DNA of 64,000 bases from Zafaria cholistanensis (GTDB taxonomy: Bacteria; Actinomycetota; Actinomycetes; Actinomycetales; Micrococcaceae), in the NCBI RefSeq assembly GCF_008580665.1, contig NZ_BKDJ01000004.1, positions 166,184 to 230,183 of the forward strand, given 5' to 3'. Shown piece after piece: positions 26,040 to 33,740 of the stretch. Under the pieces are notes generated by a model, which ran no database searches, was not told where the DNA came from, and saw nothing but the letters and a program-made list of their open reading frames with translations. The position numbers and the translations under genes were made by a program. Within the stretch, counting starts at the first letter, position 1; each line of letters starts with the position of its first letter.

Positions 26040-29000
26040 GGCTTCTCCACGGGGATGGCGTTGAGGTCGTCGAAGCTGGCGACTACCGGTGCGTTGGTGG
26101 AGGAACCGGTCAGGTAGGTTGCCAGCAGGATCCCGCCGGCCTCCTGCAGCCCCGCCGTGGTGTCGGTGGCGCTTTCCTGCCAGGCCGACGGCTCGGCAGA
26201 GCCCTCCCGCCAGACCTTCGCGTTCACCGTCGTCGGGCTGGTCCCGTCGACCTGGACCCGCACCCGCAGCCGGTCCCCGGCCGCGTAGGTAAGCCCGGCC
26301 ACGGTCCCGGAATCCAGGACCGTCTCCACGTTGCCCACGACCCGGACCGTGTACAGGGTCACCGCACCGTTGGCGGCCACCTTCACCTTCGCCCGGTACT
26401 GCCCCGCCGAAGTGGTGCGCCCGGCCACCGAGACAAACGTCCCGCCCCCGGTGGGCTGCTTGTCCAGGGACACCGTGACCGACACGTCGCTGCTGGTCGA
26501 GGAGACCCCGGCCAGGTAGGCCGAGGGGCCCGAGCCCGGAGCACCCATCCGGATCGTTCCGGCCCGGCCGTCCACCGCGAACAGGGACGCCGACCCGTTC
26601 CGGCCCCAGGCTCCACCGGTCTCGGCGCTGCCCCAGCCACCGGTCTCGGTCCGCCCGAACGCATCCACCGCCAACGGGACCACCGGCGGTTCAGCCGGCG
26701 GTTCGGCCGGCGGGTTCCCGGGGTCGGCCGGTTCCTCCGGGGCCACGAAGCCCACGGGGATGGCGTTGAGGTCGTCGAAGCTGGCGACTACCGGTGCGTT
26801 GGTGGAGGAACCGGTCAGGTAGGTTGCCAGCAGGATCCCGCCGGCCTCCTGCAGCCCCGCCGTGGTGTCGGTGGCGCTTTCCTGCCAGGCCGACGGCTCG
26901 GCAGAGCCCTCCCGCCAGACCTTCGCGTTCACCGTCGTCGGGCTGGTCCCGTCGACCTGGACCCGCACCCGCAGCCGGTCCCCGGCCGCGTAGGTAAGCC
27001 CGGCCACGGTCCCGGAATCCAGGACCGTCTCCACGTTGCCCACGACCCGGACCGTGTACAGGGTCACCGCACCGTTGGCGGCCACCTTCACCTTCGCCCG
27101 GTACTGCCCCGCCGAAGTGGTGCGCCCGGCCACCGAGACAAACGTCCCGCCCCCGGTGGGCTGCTTGTCCAGGGACACCGTGACCGACACGTCGCTGCTG
27201 GTCGAGGAGACCCCGGCCAGGTAGGCCGAGGGGCCCGAGCCCGGAGCACCCATCCGGATCGTTCCGGCCCGGCCGTCCACCGCGAACAGGGACGCCGACC
27301 CGTTCCGGCCCCAGGCTCCACCGGTCTCGGCGCTGCCCCAGCCACCGGTCTCGGTCCGCCCGAACGCATCCACCGCCAACGGGCCAGCCGGCTCCTTGGC
27401 CGGTGGCGCGGTCACCGTGACCTCGCGGGAGGTGCTGTGCGTGGCCCCGCCGTTATCGGTCACGGTCAGGCGCACCGTGTAGGTGCCCGCCGCCGCATAG
27501 GTGTGCGAGGCCGTGGCCCCCGTGGCCGTGGCCCCGTCGCCAAACTCCCACGCATAGGAGGCAATCGTGCCATCCGCATCCGTGGAACCGGACCCGTCCA
27601 CCCCAACCGCCAGCCCCTCCGCTGAGGAAATGAAGCTGGCCGCCGGGACCTGGTTGGCCGGTGGCGCGGTCACCGTGACCTCGCGGGAGATGCTGTGCGT
27701 GGCCCCGCCGTTATCGGTCACGGTCAGGCGCACCGTGTAGGTGCCCGCCGCCGCATAGGTGTGCGAGGCCGTGGCCCCCGTAGCCGTAGCCCCGTCGCCA
27801 AACTCCCACGCATAGGAGGCAATCGTGCCATCCGCATCCGTGGAACCGGACCCGTCCACCCCAACCGCCAGCCCCTCCGCCGAGGAAGTGAAGCTGGCCG
27901 CCGGAGCCTGGTTGGCCGCAACGCCGGTGGTCCCGACAACGTAGTGGTTCTGAATCTGGGTGTCGCTGAGAACGCTCGGGTAGATGGCCACCTCATCGAT
28001 GTCGCCGGCAAAGTAGGCGGTGCTTGGGGTCGCGGTGATCCATCCGGCCAGGCTGTCGCCCCCGATCTTCCAGTAGCCGGGCATCTCCAATCCCGCCTTC
28101 ACGTCGGCCCGGCCGGCTACCCGCTTTCCATCGACGAACAGCTGCATGCCGTTGGGGCCGAGCGTGGTCACCGCGTGGTGCCACTGGCCATCGTTGTAGC
28201 GGGCCGTGGTATTGACGGTGGACCGGACACCGCGCTGCCGCACGCCGAAGTACAGCTGGCCGTTGTTGCTCATGTACAGGTGGCGGTCCATCAGGTCGGA
28301 GGTGTTGGCGGCCGCGCTGCCGTAACCGATGATCCTGCCGTCACGGTCCGTGGTGGTCCGGAACCAGACCTCGGCGCTGAAGGTGTCCGCCTGCCTGACC
28401 CGGGAAGTGGGGTGGGCGGTGCCGGTGGCCGTTCCCGAGAAGCTGGCCGCCGTGTCGCCATCCCCGGCCAGGGCACCGGCCCCGCCCAGGGCGACCCCGG
28501 CGTTCAGTGTCAGGTCGTCATTTCCCGCCCGGTCGATGCCGGCCGCCTGGCCATCGCCGCCGAAACGCCAGTAGTTGGAGGGCCGGTCTGCGGCGACCGT
28601 ATCGGCATAGGCGCTGGCCGCCGGACCTTCGGCCGCGGCGATGATGGTGACCGTATCGCTGCGTACCTCGTTGCCCAGGGGATCCGTCGCGAAGATCCGG
28701 TAGCGGTATTCCTGCCCGGGGACCAGCCCGGTATCCGTGAAGCTCATGCCGGGACGCCACCAGAACGACGACGACGCCGTGGTGGTGTGCACCGGGTTGG
28801 CGGTGTTGCCGTTGCGGATCACCCGGTAGGTGAGGTGCTCGTTGTCCCGGTCCCAGTTGGCCTGCCAGCGCACCTTCACGGTGCCGGGCGCCGGAGAGGT
28901 GAGGGTGGGCTTGAAGTTGGCGCCGCTGATGCGGGGGGCCTCCGCGTTGGGGGCGTTCTGGCGCGTCGTGTAACGCACCAGGCCCTGCTGCGCCCGTCCG

Positions 29001-30295
29001 TTGACGATCGTGAACTCGCCGCCCATCACGACGTAGTCGCCGCTTCCGGTCACAGACCAGGGCCCCTGGTTCTGTCCGGTGAAGGTGCCCGTATTCATGT
29101 CCGGGTACCAGTGCTGCAGCGTCGGGTGGGGCTGGCCCTCGAAGTTCGGGTAGCCGTGCACATCCCGCGTGATGGTGCCGCCCGCCTTCTTGCTGAAGGC
29201 CAGGCCGCGGCGGAATTCCCACATCGTTCGCGGACTTTCCTGCGGGAAGCCGCCGATGTTGCCGCAGTAGTGCGGGTGGCCGGCGATGTAGACCGCGTCC
29301 GGGGCGCCGGCGTACACGGAATAGGTGTCGCCGTGGCAGTCCTCCAGCCATTCGGTGCTCAGGTCCGCCCACTTGATCGAGACAGCGCCCTCCAGCGTAC
29401 TGGTCTGGCCGAAGGTGTAACCGGTGGCGTAGAAGTTGGTCCCGTCCGCGGCAAGCGCGGTGATCGCCCCGCCGGTTCCGCCGTTGCGCACAAAGTCGTT
29501 GGCGGGCAGCGGGAATTGGGTGCCCGTGACCGTGTCCAGCACCCCCAGGCCATAGCCCGGCCGACTGGAGCCGTTGAGCGTGGTGAAGGCACCGCCGACG
29601 GCGATCTTGCTCCCGTCCGGGGACAGCGCCAGCGCGTTCACCCGGCCCCCCTGGGCCCGGGGGGCCCAGTCCAGCAGCGCGCCGTCGGAAACGCGCGCGG
29701 CCGCCAGCCCCAGGCGTTCCACGGACCCCACAGCCCCGAACAGGCCGCCGTAGTAGACGGTGTCCTCGGTGGCGGCAATGGCGCGCACGGTGGTGGAGGG
29801 TTTGGGCAGGAAGTTCAAGTCCAGCGCCCCGGTGGCGGGATCCAGTGCCACCAGGCGCCAGACGGTGGCCCCGTTCAGTGCGGTGAACTGCCCGCCCACA
29901 TACAGCTTGGACCCGTCCGGGGATGCTGCGAGGGCTGTGACCTGTGCGTTGAAGCTGGGGGCGAAGGAGTCGATCAGCTGGCCCGTGTGCAGGTTGTAGG
30001 CCAGGATGTTCCCGCGCGGCACCTCGTTGACCCCGGCAGGAGAGCCTGCCGGCCGGGCGCTGGTGAACTCGCCGCCGACGTACACGGTGTCGCCGATGAT
30101 CAGTTGGGTCCACGCCACGCCATTGATCTGGACCGTGGGCAGCCCGTCGGCGGTCACGGTCGCCGGGGTCAGCGGGTTTGCCGGGTCGGCGGGGGCCGTG
30201 TCCGCGGCGGCCGGCGATCCGGCGGCAAACACCAGGGAACCGGAGACGATGGCGGTTACTGCTATGGCGGCGAAACGGTTGCGCAATGGAAGCAT
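26036..30295 (-). CDS. giant secreted PKD/LamG surface protein (1419 aa)
   Basis: Signal peptide (1-31, ending AAADTAP), about 420 residues of beta-propeller-like strands (VYVGGEFTSARPAG, KLYVGGQFTALNG), fibronectin-III-like segment (about 465-555), LamG/concanavalin-type domain (562-790, DTFSAEVWFRTTTDRDGR, QWHHAVTTLG), two PKD domains (about 799-868 and 885-952) and two identical GWG-type domains (about 971-1181 and 1206-1416) joined by a Pro/Glu linker. No sortase or membrane anchor is seen. The GWG copies are encoded by a 632-bp direct repeat. ATG at 30295 follows GGGAAGGGA. Likely adhesin, matrix protein or polysaccharide-binding protein. Gene order and paralogy with the 858-residue protein suggest they act together. 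Confidence 0.87.
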   Translation of the reverse strand: MLPLRNRFAAIAVTAIVSGSLVFAAGSPAAADTAPADPANPLTPATVTADGLPTVQINGVAWTQLIIGDTVYVGGEFTSARPAGSPAGVNEVPRGNILAYNLHTGQLIDSFAPSFNAQVTALAASPDGSKLYVGGQFTALNGATVWRLVALDPATGALDLNFLPKPSTTVRAIAATEDTVYYGGLFGAVGSVERLGLAAARVSDGALLDWAPRAQGGRVNALALSPDGSKIAVGGAFTTLNGSSRPGYGLGVLDTVTGTQFPLPANDFVRNGGTGGAITALAADGTNFYATGYTFGQTSTLEGAVSIKWADLSTEWLEDCHGDTYSVYAGAPDAVYIAGHPHYCGNIGGFPQESPRTMWEFRRGLAFSKKAGGTITRDVHGYPNFEGQPHPTLQHWYPDMNTGTFTGQNQGPWSVTGSGDYVVMGGEFTIVNGRAQQGLVRYTTRQNAPNAEAPRISGANFKPTLTSPAPGTVKVRWQANWDRDNEHLTYRVIRNGNTANPVHTTTASSSFWWRPGMSFTDTGLVPGQEYRYRIFATDPLGNEVRSDTVTIIAAAEGPAASAYADTVAADRPSNYWRFGGDGQAAGIDRAGNDDLTLNAGVALGGAGALAGDGDTAASFSGTATGTAHPTSRVRQADTFSAEVWFRTTTDRDGRIIGYGSAAANTSDLMDRHLYMSNNGQLYFGVRQRGVRSTVNTTARYNDGQWHHAVTTLGPNGMQLFVDGKRVAGRADVKAGLEMPGYWKIGGDSLAGWITATPSTAYFAGDIDEVAIYPSVLSDTQIQNHYVVGTTGVAANQAPAASFTSSAEGLAVGVDGSGSTDADGTIASYAWEFGDGATATGATASHTYAAAGTYTVRLTVTDNGGATHSISREVTVTAPPANQVPAASFISSAEGLAVGVDGSGSTDADGTIASYAWEFGDGATATGATASHTYAAAGTYTVRLTVTDNGGATHSTSREVTVTAPPAKEPAGPLAVDAFGRTETGGWGSAETGGAWGRNGSASLFAVDGRAGTIRMGAPGSGPSAYLAGVSSTSSDVSVTVSLDKQPTGGGTFVSVAGRTTSAGQYRAKVKVAANGAVTLYTVRVVGNVETVLDSGTVAGLTYAAGDRLRVRVQVDGTSPTTVNAKVWREGSAEPSAWQESATDTTAGLQEAGGILLATYLTGSSTNAPVVASFDDLNAIPVGFVAPEEPADPGNPPAEPPAEPPVVPLAVDAFGRTETGGWGSAETGGAWGRNGSASLFAVDGRAGTIRMGAPGSGPSAYLAGVSSTSSDVSVTVSLDKQPTGGGTFVSVAGRTTSAGQYRAKVKVAANGAVTLYTVRVVGNVETVLDSGTVAGLTYAAGDRLRVRVQVDGTSPTTVNAKVWREGSAEPSAWQESATDTTAGLQEAGGILLATYLTGSSTNAPVVASFDDLNAIPVEKP
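26047..26678 (-). repeat. 632-bp direct repeat, copy A (GWG domain 2)
   Basis: By eye identical to 26752-27383 with an offset of exactly 705 bases, in frame. Even the shadow reading frames on the other strand translate identically in both copies. The match stops sharply at both ends (26046/26751 and 26679/27384). Confidence 0.92.
26752..27383 (-). repeat. 632-bp direct repeat, copy B (GWG domain 1)
   Basis: Partner of 26047-26678. The 73 bases between the copies encode a Pro/Glu-rich linker. Identity without silent changes points to a recent duplication or ongoing gene conversion. Confidence 0.92.
27440..27636 (-). repeat. PKD-coding repeat unit 2 of the giant protein
   Basis: Nearly identical in DNA to 27698-27894 (offset 258 bases) and to the PKD segment of the other gene at about 23222-23418; only scattered third-position changes are seen. 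Confidence 0.85.
27698..27894 (-). repeat. PKD-coding repeat unit 1 of the giant protein
   Basis: Upstream partner of 27440-27636. Both encode EGLAVGVDGSGSTDADG and TASHTYAAAGTYTVRL. Confidence 0.85.
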
Positions 30296-30298
30296 GTC

Positions 30299-31114
30299 TC
30301 ATCCCTTCCCAGTGGAGGCGGCGCCTTCGAAGGCGACGACCTGCTCGCTGGCGGATTGGTTGAAAAGGACGCGGACAGTGCCGCGTTCCTTGGCAGGCAT
30401 TTGGAATACGAAGGTCCCGGAGGCGTCCTTGCCGGCGGCAACCGTGGCCGGGAAGGCCTTGGCTCCGGATTTGCTCAGCTCCGTGGCGGGAATGCGGTCC
30501 TGGCCGTACTCGGCCGTGACGACGGCGGCGCCCAGATCCAGCTCCTTGTCCGAGGTGTTCCACACGGTCACCACGAACCGGACCGCCGGACCCGCCACTT
30601 CCCCCACGCCTTCGGCCTTGCCCTGGATGGCCTCCATTTTCGAGACCGATACCTTGAACGACTCCGTGGTGGCCTTTTTCCCGAGCGCGACCGGCTCGGC
30701 CACCGGCTGCTCGACTTCGGCCAGGCGGGCGTCGGGGGCGACCTCGGGCACGTCCCGGGATCCGTCGGCTTTCCCGGGGCCGTCCTCCTTCGCTGCGTCT
30801 TTCCCGCCAGCGGAGGTGTCCTTTTCCTTCGCCGCACCCGCCCCGGATGTCGGCTCGGCTGCGGCTGGGGTTTTCGCGCTGTCCTCCTGCGCGCTGTCCG
30901 CCAGGGTGCCGGCGCCCGCTTGGGCGGCGGTGCGGGCGGCATCGTCCGCGGCGCCCGGCGGGGTGGACAGCGCGTAGCCGCCCAGTCCCACGGCGAGGGC
31001 CGCCACCGCCACAAGCGCCGTTACGGAGACGGCGCGGCGTCGGGCGGCGGGCACAGCGGAACCGGCCGGAGCCGTTTCCTGTCCCCGGCCGGCTGCCTTG
31101 TTCTCATCCGGCAT
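30299..31114 (-). CDS. membrane-anchored extracellular protein with DUF4352-like domain
   Basis: 271 residues. Short cytoplasmic N-terminus, one TM helix (about 28-48, VTALVAVAALAVGLGGYAL), a low-complexity Ala/Lys/Glu/Asp spacer (50-130), then an Ig-like beta-sandwich (about 145-265, FKVSVSKMEAIQG, FVVTVWNTSDKELDLG, GTFVFQMPAKERG) that resembles the DUF4352/telomeric-repeat-like extracellular domains. ATG at 31114 has GGGAGG upstream and lies 11 bases inside the end of the CDP-alcohol transferase gene. The giant PKD gene starts 3 bases after its stop. It could be the cell-side anchor or receptor for the secreted proteins, which would explain their lack of anchors; that is inference. Confidence 0.78.
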   Translation of the reverse strand: MPDENKAAGRGQETAPAGSAVPAARRRAVSVTALVAVAALAVGLGGYALSTPPGAADDAARTAAQAGAGTLADSAQEDSAKTPAAAEPTSGAGAAKEKDTSAGGKDAAKEDGPGKADGSRDVPEVAPDARLAEVEQPVAEPVALGKKATTESFKVSVSKMEAIQGKAEGVGEVAGPAVRFVVTVWNTSDKELDLGAAVVTAEYGQDRIPATELSKSGAKAFPATVAAGKDASGTFVFQMPAKERGTVRVLFNQSASEQVVAFEGAASTGKG

Positions 31115-31922
31115 GGCTGCCTCCCGCAATCGCGCCGGTCGCCGGACGTCCCGGGGCGGTCGGGGCCAGCCGGCCCAGCTCCCGGAACCATTTGCCCAAG
31201 GCCATCGCCAGATGCAGCAGGTTGGCCGCAAAGAACAGGGTGTACAGCACCATGAACAGCGCCGGAGCGCCCAGGAACAGGAAGAGGAAGCAGAAAACCC
31301 CGTAGTCGGTGGGCAGCAGGAGCAGGGACTTCAGGCGCGTGCCGGGAGTCCTGGGCTGGCTGGACCCGGTCCGCAGCGCATGGGTGGTGCGCAACTGTTC
31401 GGTCAGGATCATGGTGAAGAAGGCCACGGCGGCCACCAGGCAGTACCCGATCGGAACCAGCAGCCACGCGGGGTCCTCCAGCCCGAAGGTGCGGTAGGCA
31501 CAGATGAGCACCGCCAGGTGTAGTGCCGTGATCTTGGCGCTGTCCATGACGTGGTCCAGCCACTCTCCCGCGGGGGAACCGCCCCCGCGCAGGCGGGCCA
31601 CCTGCCCATCCGCCGAGTCGAAGGCGTACCCCACCGCCAGCGCCAGCCAAATGACCGCCCCCAGCCAGGGGGACGGAGATGCGAAGGCCAGCATGGCGAT
31701 CGCGGAAAACGTAAACGCCGCACTGACCACGCTGACCGCGTTGGGGCTCAGGCCCGCACGGAACGCGGCGGCCGCCAGGTAGCGCCCGGCCCGGCGGTTG
31801 ACCAGGACCGAGTAGGCCGGGGCGCCGGGCGCGACGCCTTTTTGCGCCTGGGCCAGGATATGGACCGTCTCCCGGTATCCGCGGGTGCGCGGTGCTCCCT
31901 GCACCCCTGCGTTCGCGCTCAC
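31104..31922 (-). CDS. CDP-alcohol phosphatidyltransferase family protein
   Basis: 272 residues with about six hydrophobic helices. The full family motif D-x2-D-G-x2-A-R-x8-G-x3-D-x3-D is present (DSADGQVARL then GEWLDHVMD), so the metal-dependent transfer of a phospho-group from a CDP-linked lipid to an alcohol should be possible. The alcohol (glycerol-P, inositol-P, serine or a sugar) cannot be read. The GTG start overlaps the stop of the 41-codon ORF before it (GTGA). It heads the secreted-protein operon and might attach or prime a lipid anchor for the surface polymer, which is inference. Confidence 0.87.
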   Translation of the reverse strand: MSANAGVQGAPRTRGYRETVHILAQAQKGVAPGAPAYSVLVNRRAGRYLAAAAFRAGLSPNAVSVVSAAFTFSAIAMLAFASPSPWLGAVIWLALAVGYAFDSADGQVARLRGGGSPAGEWLDHVMDSAKITALHLAVLICAYRTFGLEDPAWLLVPIGYCLVAAVAFFTMILTEQLRTTHALRTGSSQPRTPGTRLKSLLLLPTDYGVFCFLFLFLGAPALFMVLYTLFFAANLLHLAMALGKWFRELGRLAPTAPGRPATGAIAGGSHAG

Positions 31923-32044
31923 TGCACGCCCCGCAGGGACTGCGGGCGGGCCGCCGGGCCCATGCGGCGGTGCAGGATCCCTGCCGGCGCCCTCGATGGC
32001 GTGCCCCCCACAATGGGCGGGCCTGTACGGATATGCCTAGCCAT
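31919..32044 (-). CDS. 41-codon leader-like small ORF coupled to the CDP-alcohol transferase
   Basis: Begins MARHIRTGPPIVGG and ends SLRGVQ, basic and Pro/Gly-rich, no TM helix. It has a strong ribosome site (GAGGGGGACAACATG) while the CDP-alcohol gene behind it has none of note. Its TGA overlaps that gene's GTG in a GTGA junction, the same coupling used across this island. It may be a true small protein, a regulatory leader or simply a translation launch pad. Too short to judge by composition. Confidence 0.5.
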   Translation of the reverse strand: MARHIRTGPPIVGGTPSRAPAGILHRRMGPAARPQSLRGVQ

Positions 32045-32144
32045 GTTGTCCCCCTCAACAAGATGTGCCCGCTCCCGCCCGCAGGCAGGTTCCAGGTGTG
32101 TGCGGGCCGATCCACCGGAACCGTCCGGGGCTCCGGTTCGGTGC

Positions 32145-32173
32145 ATCCTACGGAGCGCTTCAGGGACCGTAAA
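32145..32173 (-). promoter_or_regulatory. candidate promoter of the secreted-protein operon
   Basis: Read leftwards, TTTACG (32168-32173) and TAGGAT (32145-32150) are 17 bases apart, about 100 bases before the small ORF start at 32044. The -10 is good and the -35 weak. Confidence 0.4.
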
Positions 32174-32324
32174 CGCGTGGGGGGCAACAGTGATTACTGG
32201 GGTTTGACACGTGCCGGAGCGGGGGCCCTACCTGAATATGGAGGAAAAACACGTGGTCGGCCGGGCGGTCCGCACTCGATGGAAACGCGTGGTGCCGGGG
32301 CGGGGCCTTGGGGAAGGGGCTTTA

Positions 32325-32393
32325 AAAAGGAAAAGGGGGCCGGCGGCGGGGTGGGGATGGCCCAGTCTCAAAGGCCGCCCGCTGCCGGCCCCC
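32325..32393 (-). terminator. rho-independent terminator of rplY-pth
   Basis: Read leftwards, a hairpin with arms GGGGGCCGGC and GCCGGCCCCC (32335-32344 with 32384-32393, plus further imperfect pairing inside) is followed by TTTTCCTTTTT. It is one of the few classic U-tract terminators in the window, about 130 bases after the pth stop. Confidence 0.75.
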
Positions 32394-32524
32394 CCGGTAC
32401 AGGGAGCCTGTCAAGGCAGGACACAATCCTGCGCCACGCCCCCGAAAAATTTGGCATTGCTAAGATTTCGGGGAACGCCGGCGCGGACCGAGCCGTAACA
32501 CTGCAGGAAGGGTTTCGGCGGAAG

Positions 32525-33115
32525 CTACGCCGAAGTGGCCCCATGGAACTTTTGCTGGGCCGCCAGGAGGCCTTCCCGGATCAGCAGTTCCGCAGCGTCG
32601 GCGGCATCGCCAATCAGGAACGGCAGTTCCTTTTTCTCCGTGGTGCCGAAGTCGCGCAGGACAAAGTCCGCGGTGTCCATCCGCCCGGGAGGCCGGCCCA
32701 CGCCCACGCGCACCCGGTAGTAGTCCTTCGTGGCCAGGGCCTTGGAAATGTCCCGCAGCCCGTTGTGGCCGCCTTCGCCGCCGCCGATCTTCAGCTTGAT
32801 CGTGTTGAACGGGATGTCGATCTCATCGTGGATGGCCACGACGTGGTCAGGCTCGATCCCGAAGAACTTGGCGAGCGAGGCCACCGGACCGCCCGAGAGG
32901 TTCATGTATGTCATGGGCTTGGCCAGGACCACGCGGGGCCCACCCACTCCCAGCCGACCCTCAAGCACCTGGGCACGGGACTTGTGCGCCTTGAACGAAC
33001 CACCCACGCGGGCGGCCAACTCGTCGAGGACCATCTGGCCCACATTGTGCCGATTGTGCGCGTAGCCGGGCCCGGGGTTCCCGAGCCCGGCCACGAGCCA
33101 GGTATCACTTGCCAT
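32525..33115 (-). CDS. pth: peptidyl-tRNA hydrolase
   Basis: 196 residues. Releases tRNA from prematurely dropped peptidyl-tRNA. Key features are WLVAGLGNPGPGYAHNRHNVG (catalytic His within NRHNVG), KPMTYMNLSGGPV, the general-acid/base Asp in IHDEIDIP, and GGGEGGHNGLRDI. ATG at 33115 lies 18 bases after the rplY stop. It follows rplY as in many actinobacteria; the usual next gene mfd is 24 kb away here because of the polysaccharide island. Confidence 0.97.
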   Translation of the reverse strand: MASDTWLVAGLGNPGPGYAHNRHNVGQMVLDELAARVGGSFKAHKSRAQVLEGRLGVGGPRVVLAKPMTYMNLSGGPVASLAKFFGIEPDHVVAIHDEIDIPFNTIKLKIGGGEGGHNGLRDISKALATKDYYRVRVGVGRPPGRMDTADFVLRDFGTTEKKELPFLIGDAADAAELLIREGLLAAQQKFHGATSA

Positions 33116-33133
33116 GCGAGGGGTCTGTTGGCC

Positions 33134-33418
33134 TTACGCAGCGACCAGCAGGTCGAGGTGCTCGACGATCTGCTTCAGCGGGTCGCGCTGGATGTCCTTG
33201 ACGACCACCTTGCGCTCGGTGCCCTCGATGTCCAGGATCAGTTCGGCGGCAGCCTGGCCACGGATGGCGAGGGTGGTCTCGCGGGCGGGCAGCAGGACGT
33301 GGACCGGCTCGGAACCCTGGCCGTAGATGACGGCGGGGATCTTCTCGTCGCGGCGGGCCTGGCGGGCAGCGCCCTTGCCGAAGTCCGAGCGAAGTTCTGC
33401 GGCGATCTTGGTCGACAT
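33134..33418 (-). CDS. rplY: 50S ribosomal protein L25, short form
   Basis: 94 residues covering only the N-terminal 5S-rRNA-binding L25 domain (KIAAELRSDFGKGAARQARR, AVIYGQG, VKDIQRDPLKQIVEHLDLL). Most actinobacterial homologues I know continue for another 90-100 residues (the TL5/Ctc domain); here the reading frame ends VAA-stop at the domain boundary. ATG at 33418 has AAGGAGA 6 bases upstream. Part of the prs-rplY-pth order, though separated from prs by two polysaccharide-regulation genes. Confidence 0.93.
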   Translation of the reverse strand: MSTKIAAELRSDFGKGAARQARRDEKIPAVIYGQGSEPVHVLLPARETTLAIRGQAAAELILDIEGTERKVVVKDIQRDPLKQIVEHLDLLVAA

Positions 33419-33740
33419 GGTGTCTCCTTGGGAAGCGTGGTTAGCGGTCTGCCCGGGCCAGGGATCCGGCCTAGATGCCGCACGCGTTCCGTAAAGGAAG
33501 GGGCGCTGTATTGGGCGTCTAGCCTCGTCGATCACGGAGTCGCATTCGCTCCCTCGCCTGGGCACTGCGAACAACTATACCAGCCGCGCGCCGAAGGGGC
33601 CGCGGGGGCCCGGCCAACCCGGCCCTCACCGGGGGCGGCAGGGGCCGCGCCGGTAATTGACAAAATAAGTAATACGTTGTGTCTAGGCTAAAATGAGAAC
33701 GAGTCAGTCTAAGCACGCGACGAATCACGCCAAAGAGCCC
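33419..33740. other. divergent intergenic region, rplY versus second BY-kinase
   Basis: 322 bases. Leftwards it must hold the rplY-pth promoter; a TATAGT element lies at about 33570-33575 (minus strand) without a clear -35. Rightwards a TTGACA at 33657-33662 sits in an AT-rich patch (33650-33695), with TGTCTA 17 bases on, or TAGGCT 21 bases on, as possible -10. Confidence 0.5.
33657..33689 (+). promoter_or_regulatory. AT-rich promoter of the second BY-kinase gene
   Basis: Consensus TTGACA at 33657-33662; -10 either TGTCTA (33680-33685, 17-base spacer) or TAGGCT (33684-33689, 21-base spacer). It is one of the most AT-rich stretches in the window. Confidence 0.55.

Larger units (their letters stand above)
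32045..32524. other. gene-poor region between secreted-protein operon and pth
   Basis: About 480 bases. It holds the candidate leftward promoter near 32145-32173 and the pth terminator at 32325-32393. Open frames here give Arg/Pro/Gly-rich translations without homology. An isolated TTGACA (32204-32209, plus strand) has no good -10 partner. Confidence 0.5.

Noticed and set aside
26047..27383. Insertion sequence as source of the 632-bp repeat
   Set aside because: No transposase, no terminal inverted repeats, and the repeat is in frame and encodes a protein domain.
27695..31255. 1186-codon plus-strand frame opposite the giant PKD gene
   Set aside because: No motifs, His/Gly/Val-biased composition and repeated shadow segments that mirror the PKD repeats of the real gene.
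32253..32498. Plus-strand small ORF after GGAGG at 32240-32244
   Set aside because: Good spacing to a GTG, but the translation is Arg/Gly/Pro-rich and crosses the pth terminator.
31892..33691. 599-codon plus-strand frame crossing pth and rplY
   Set aside because: Runs antisense over two certain genes, with low-complexity translation and no credible start.
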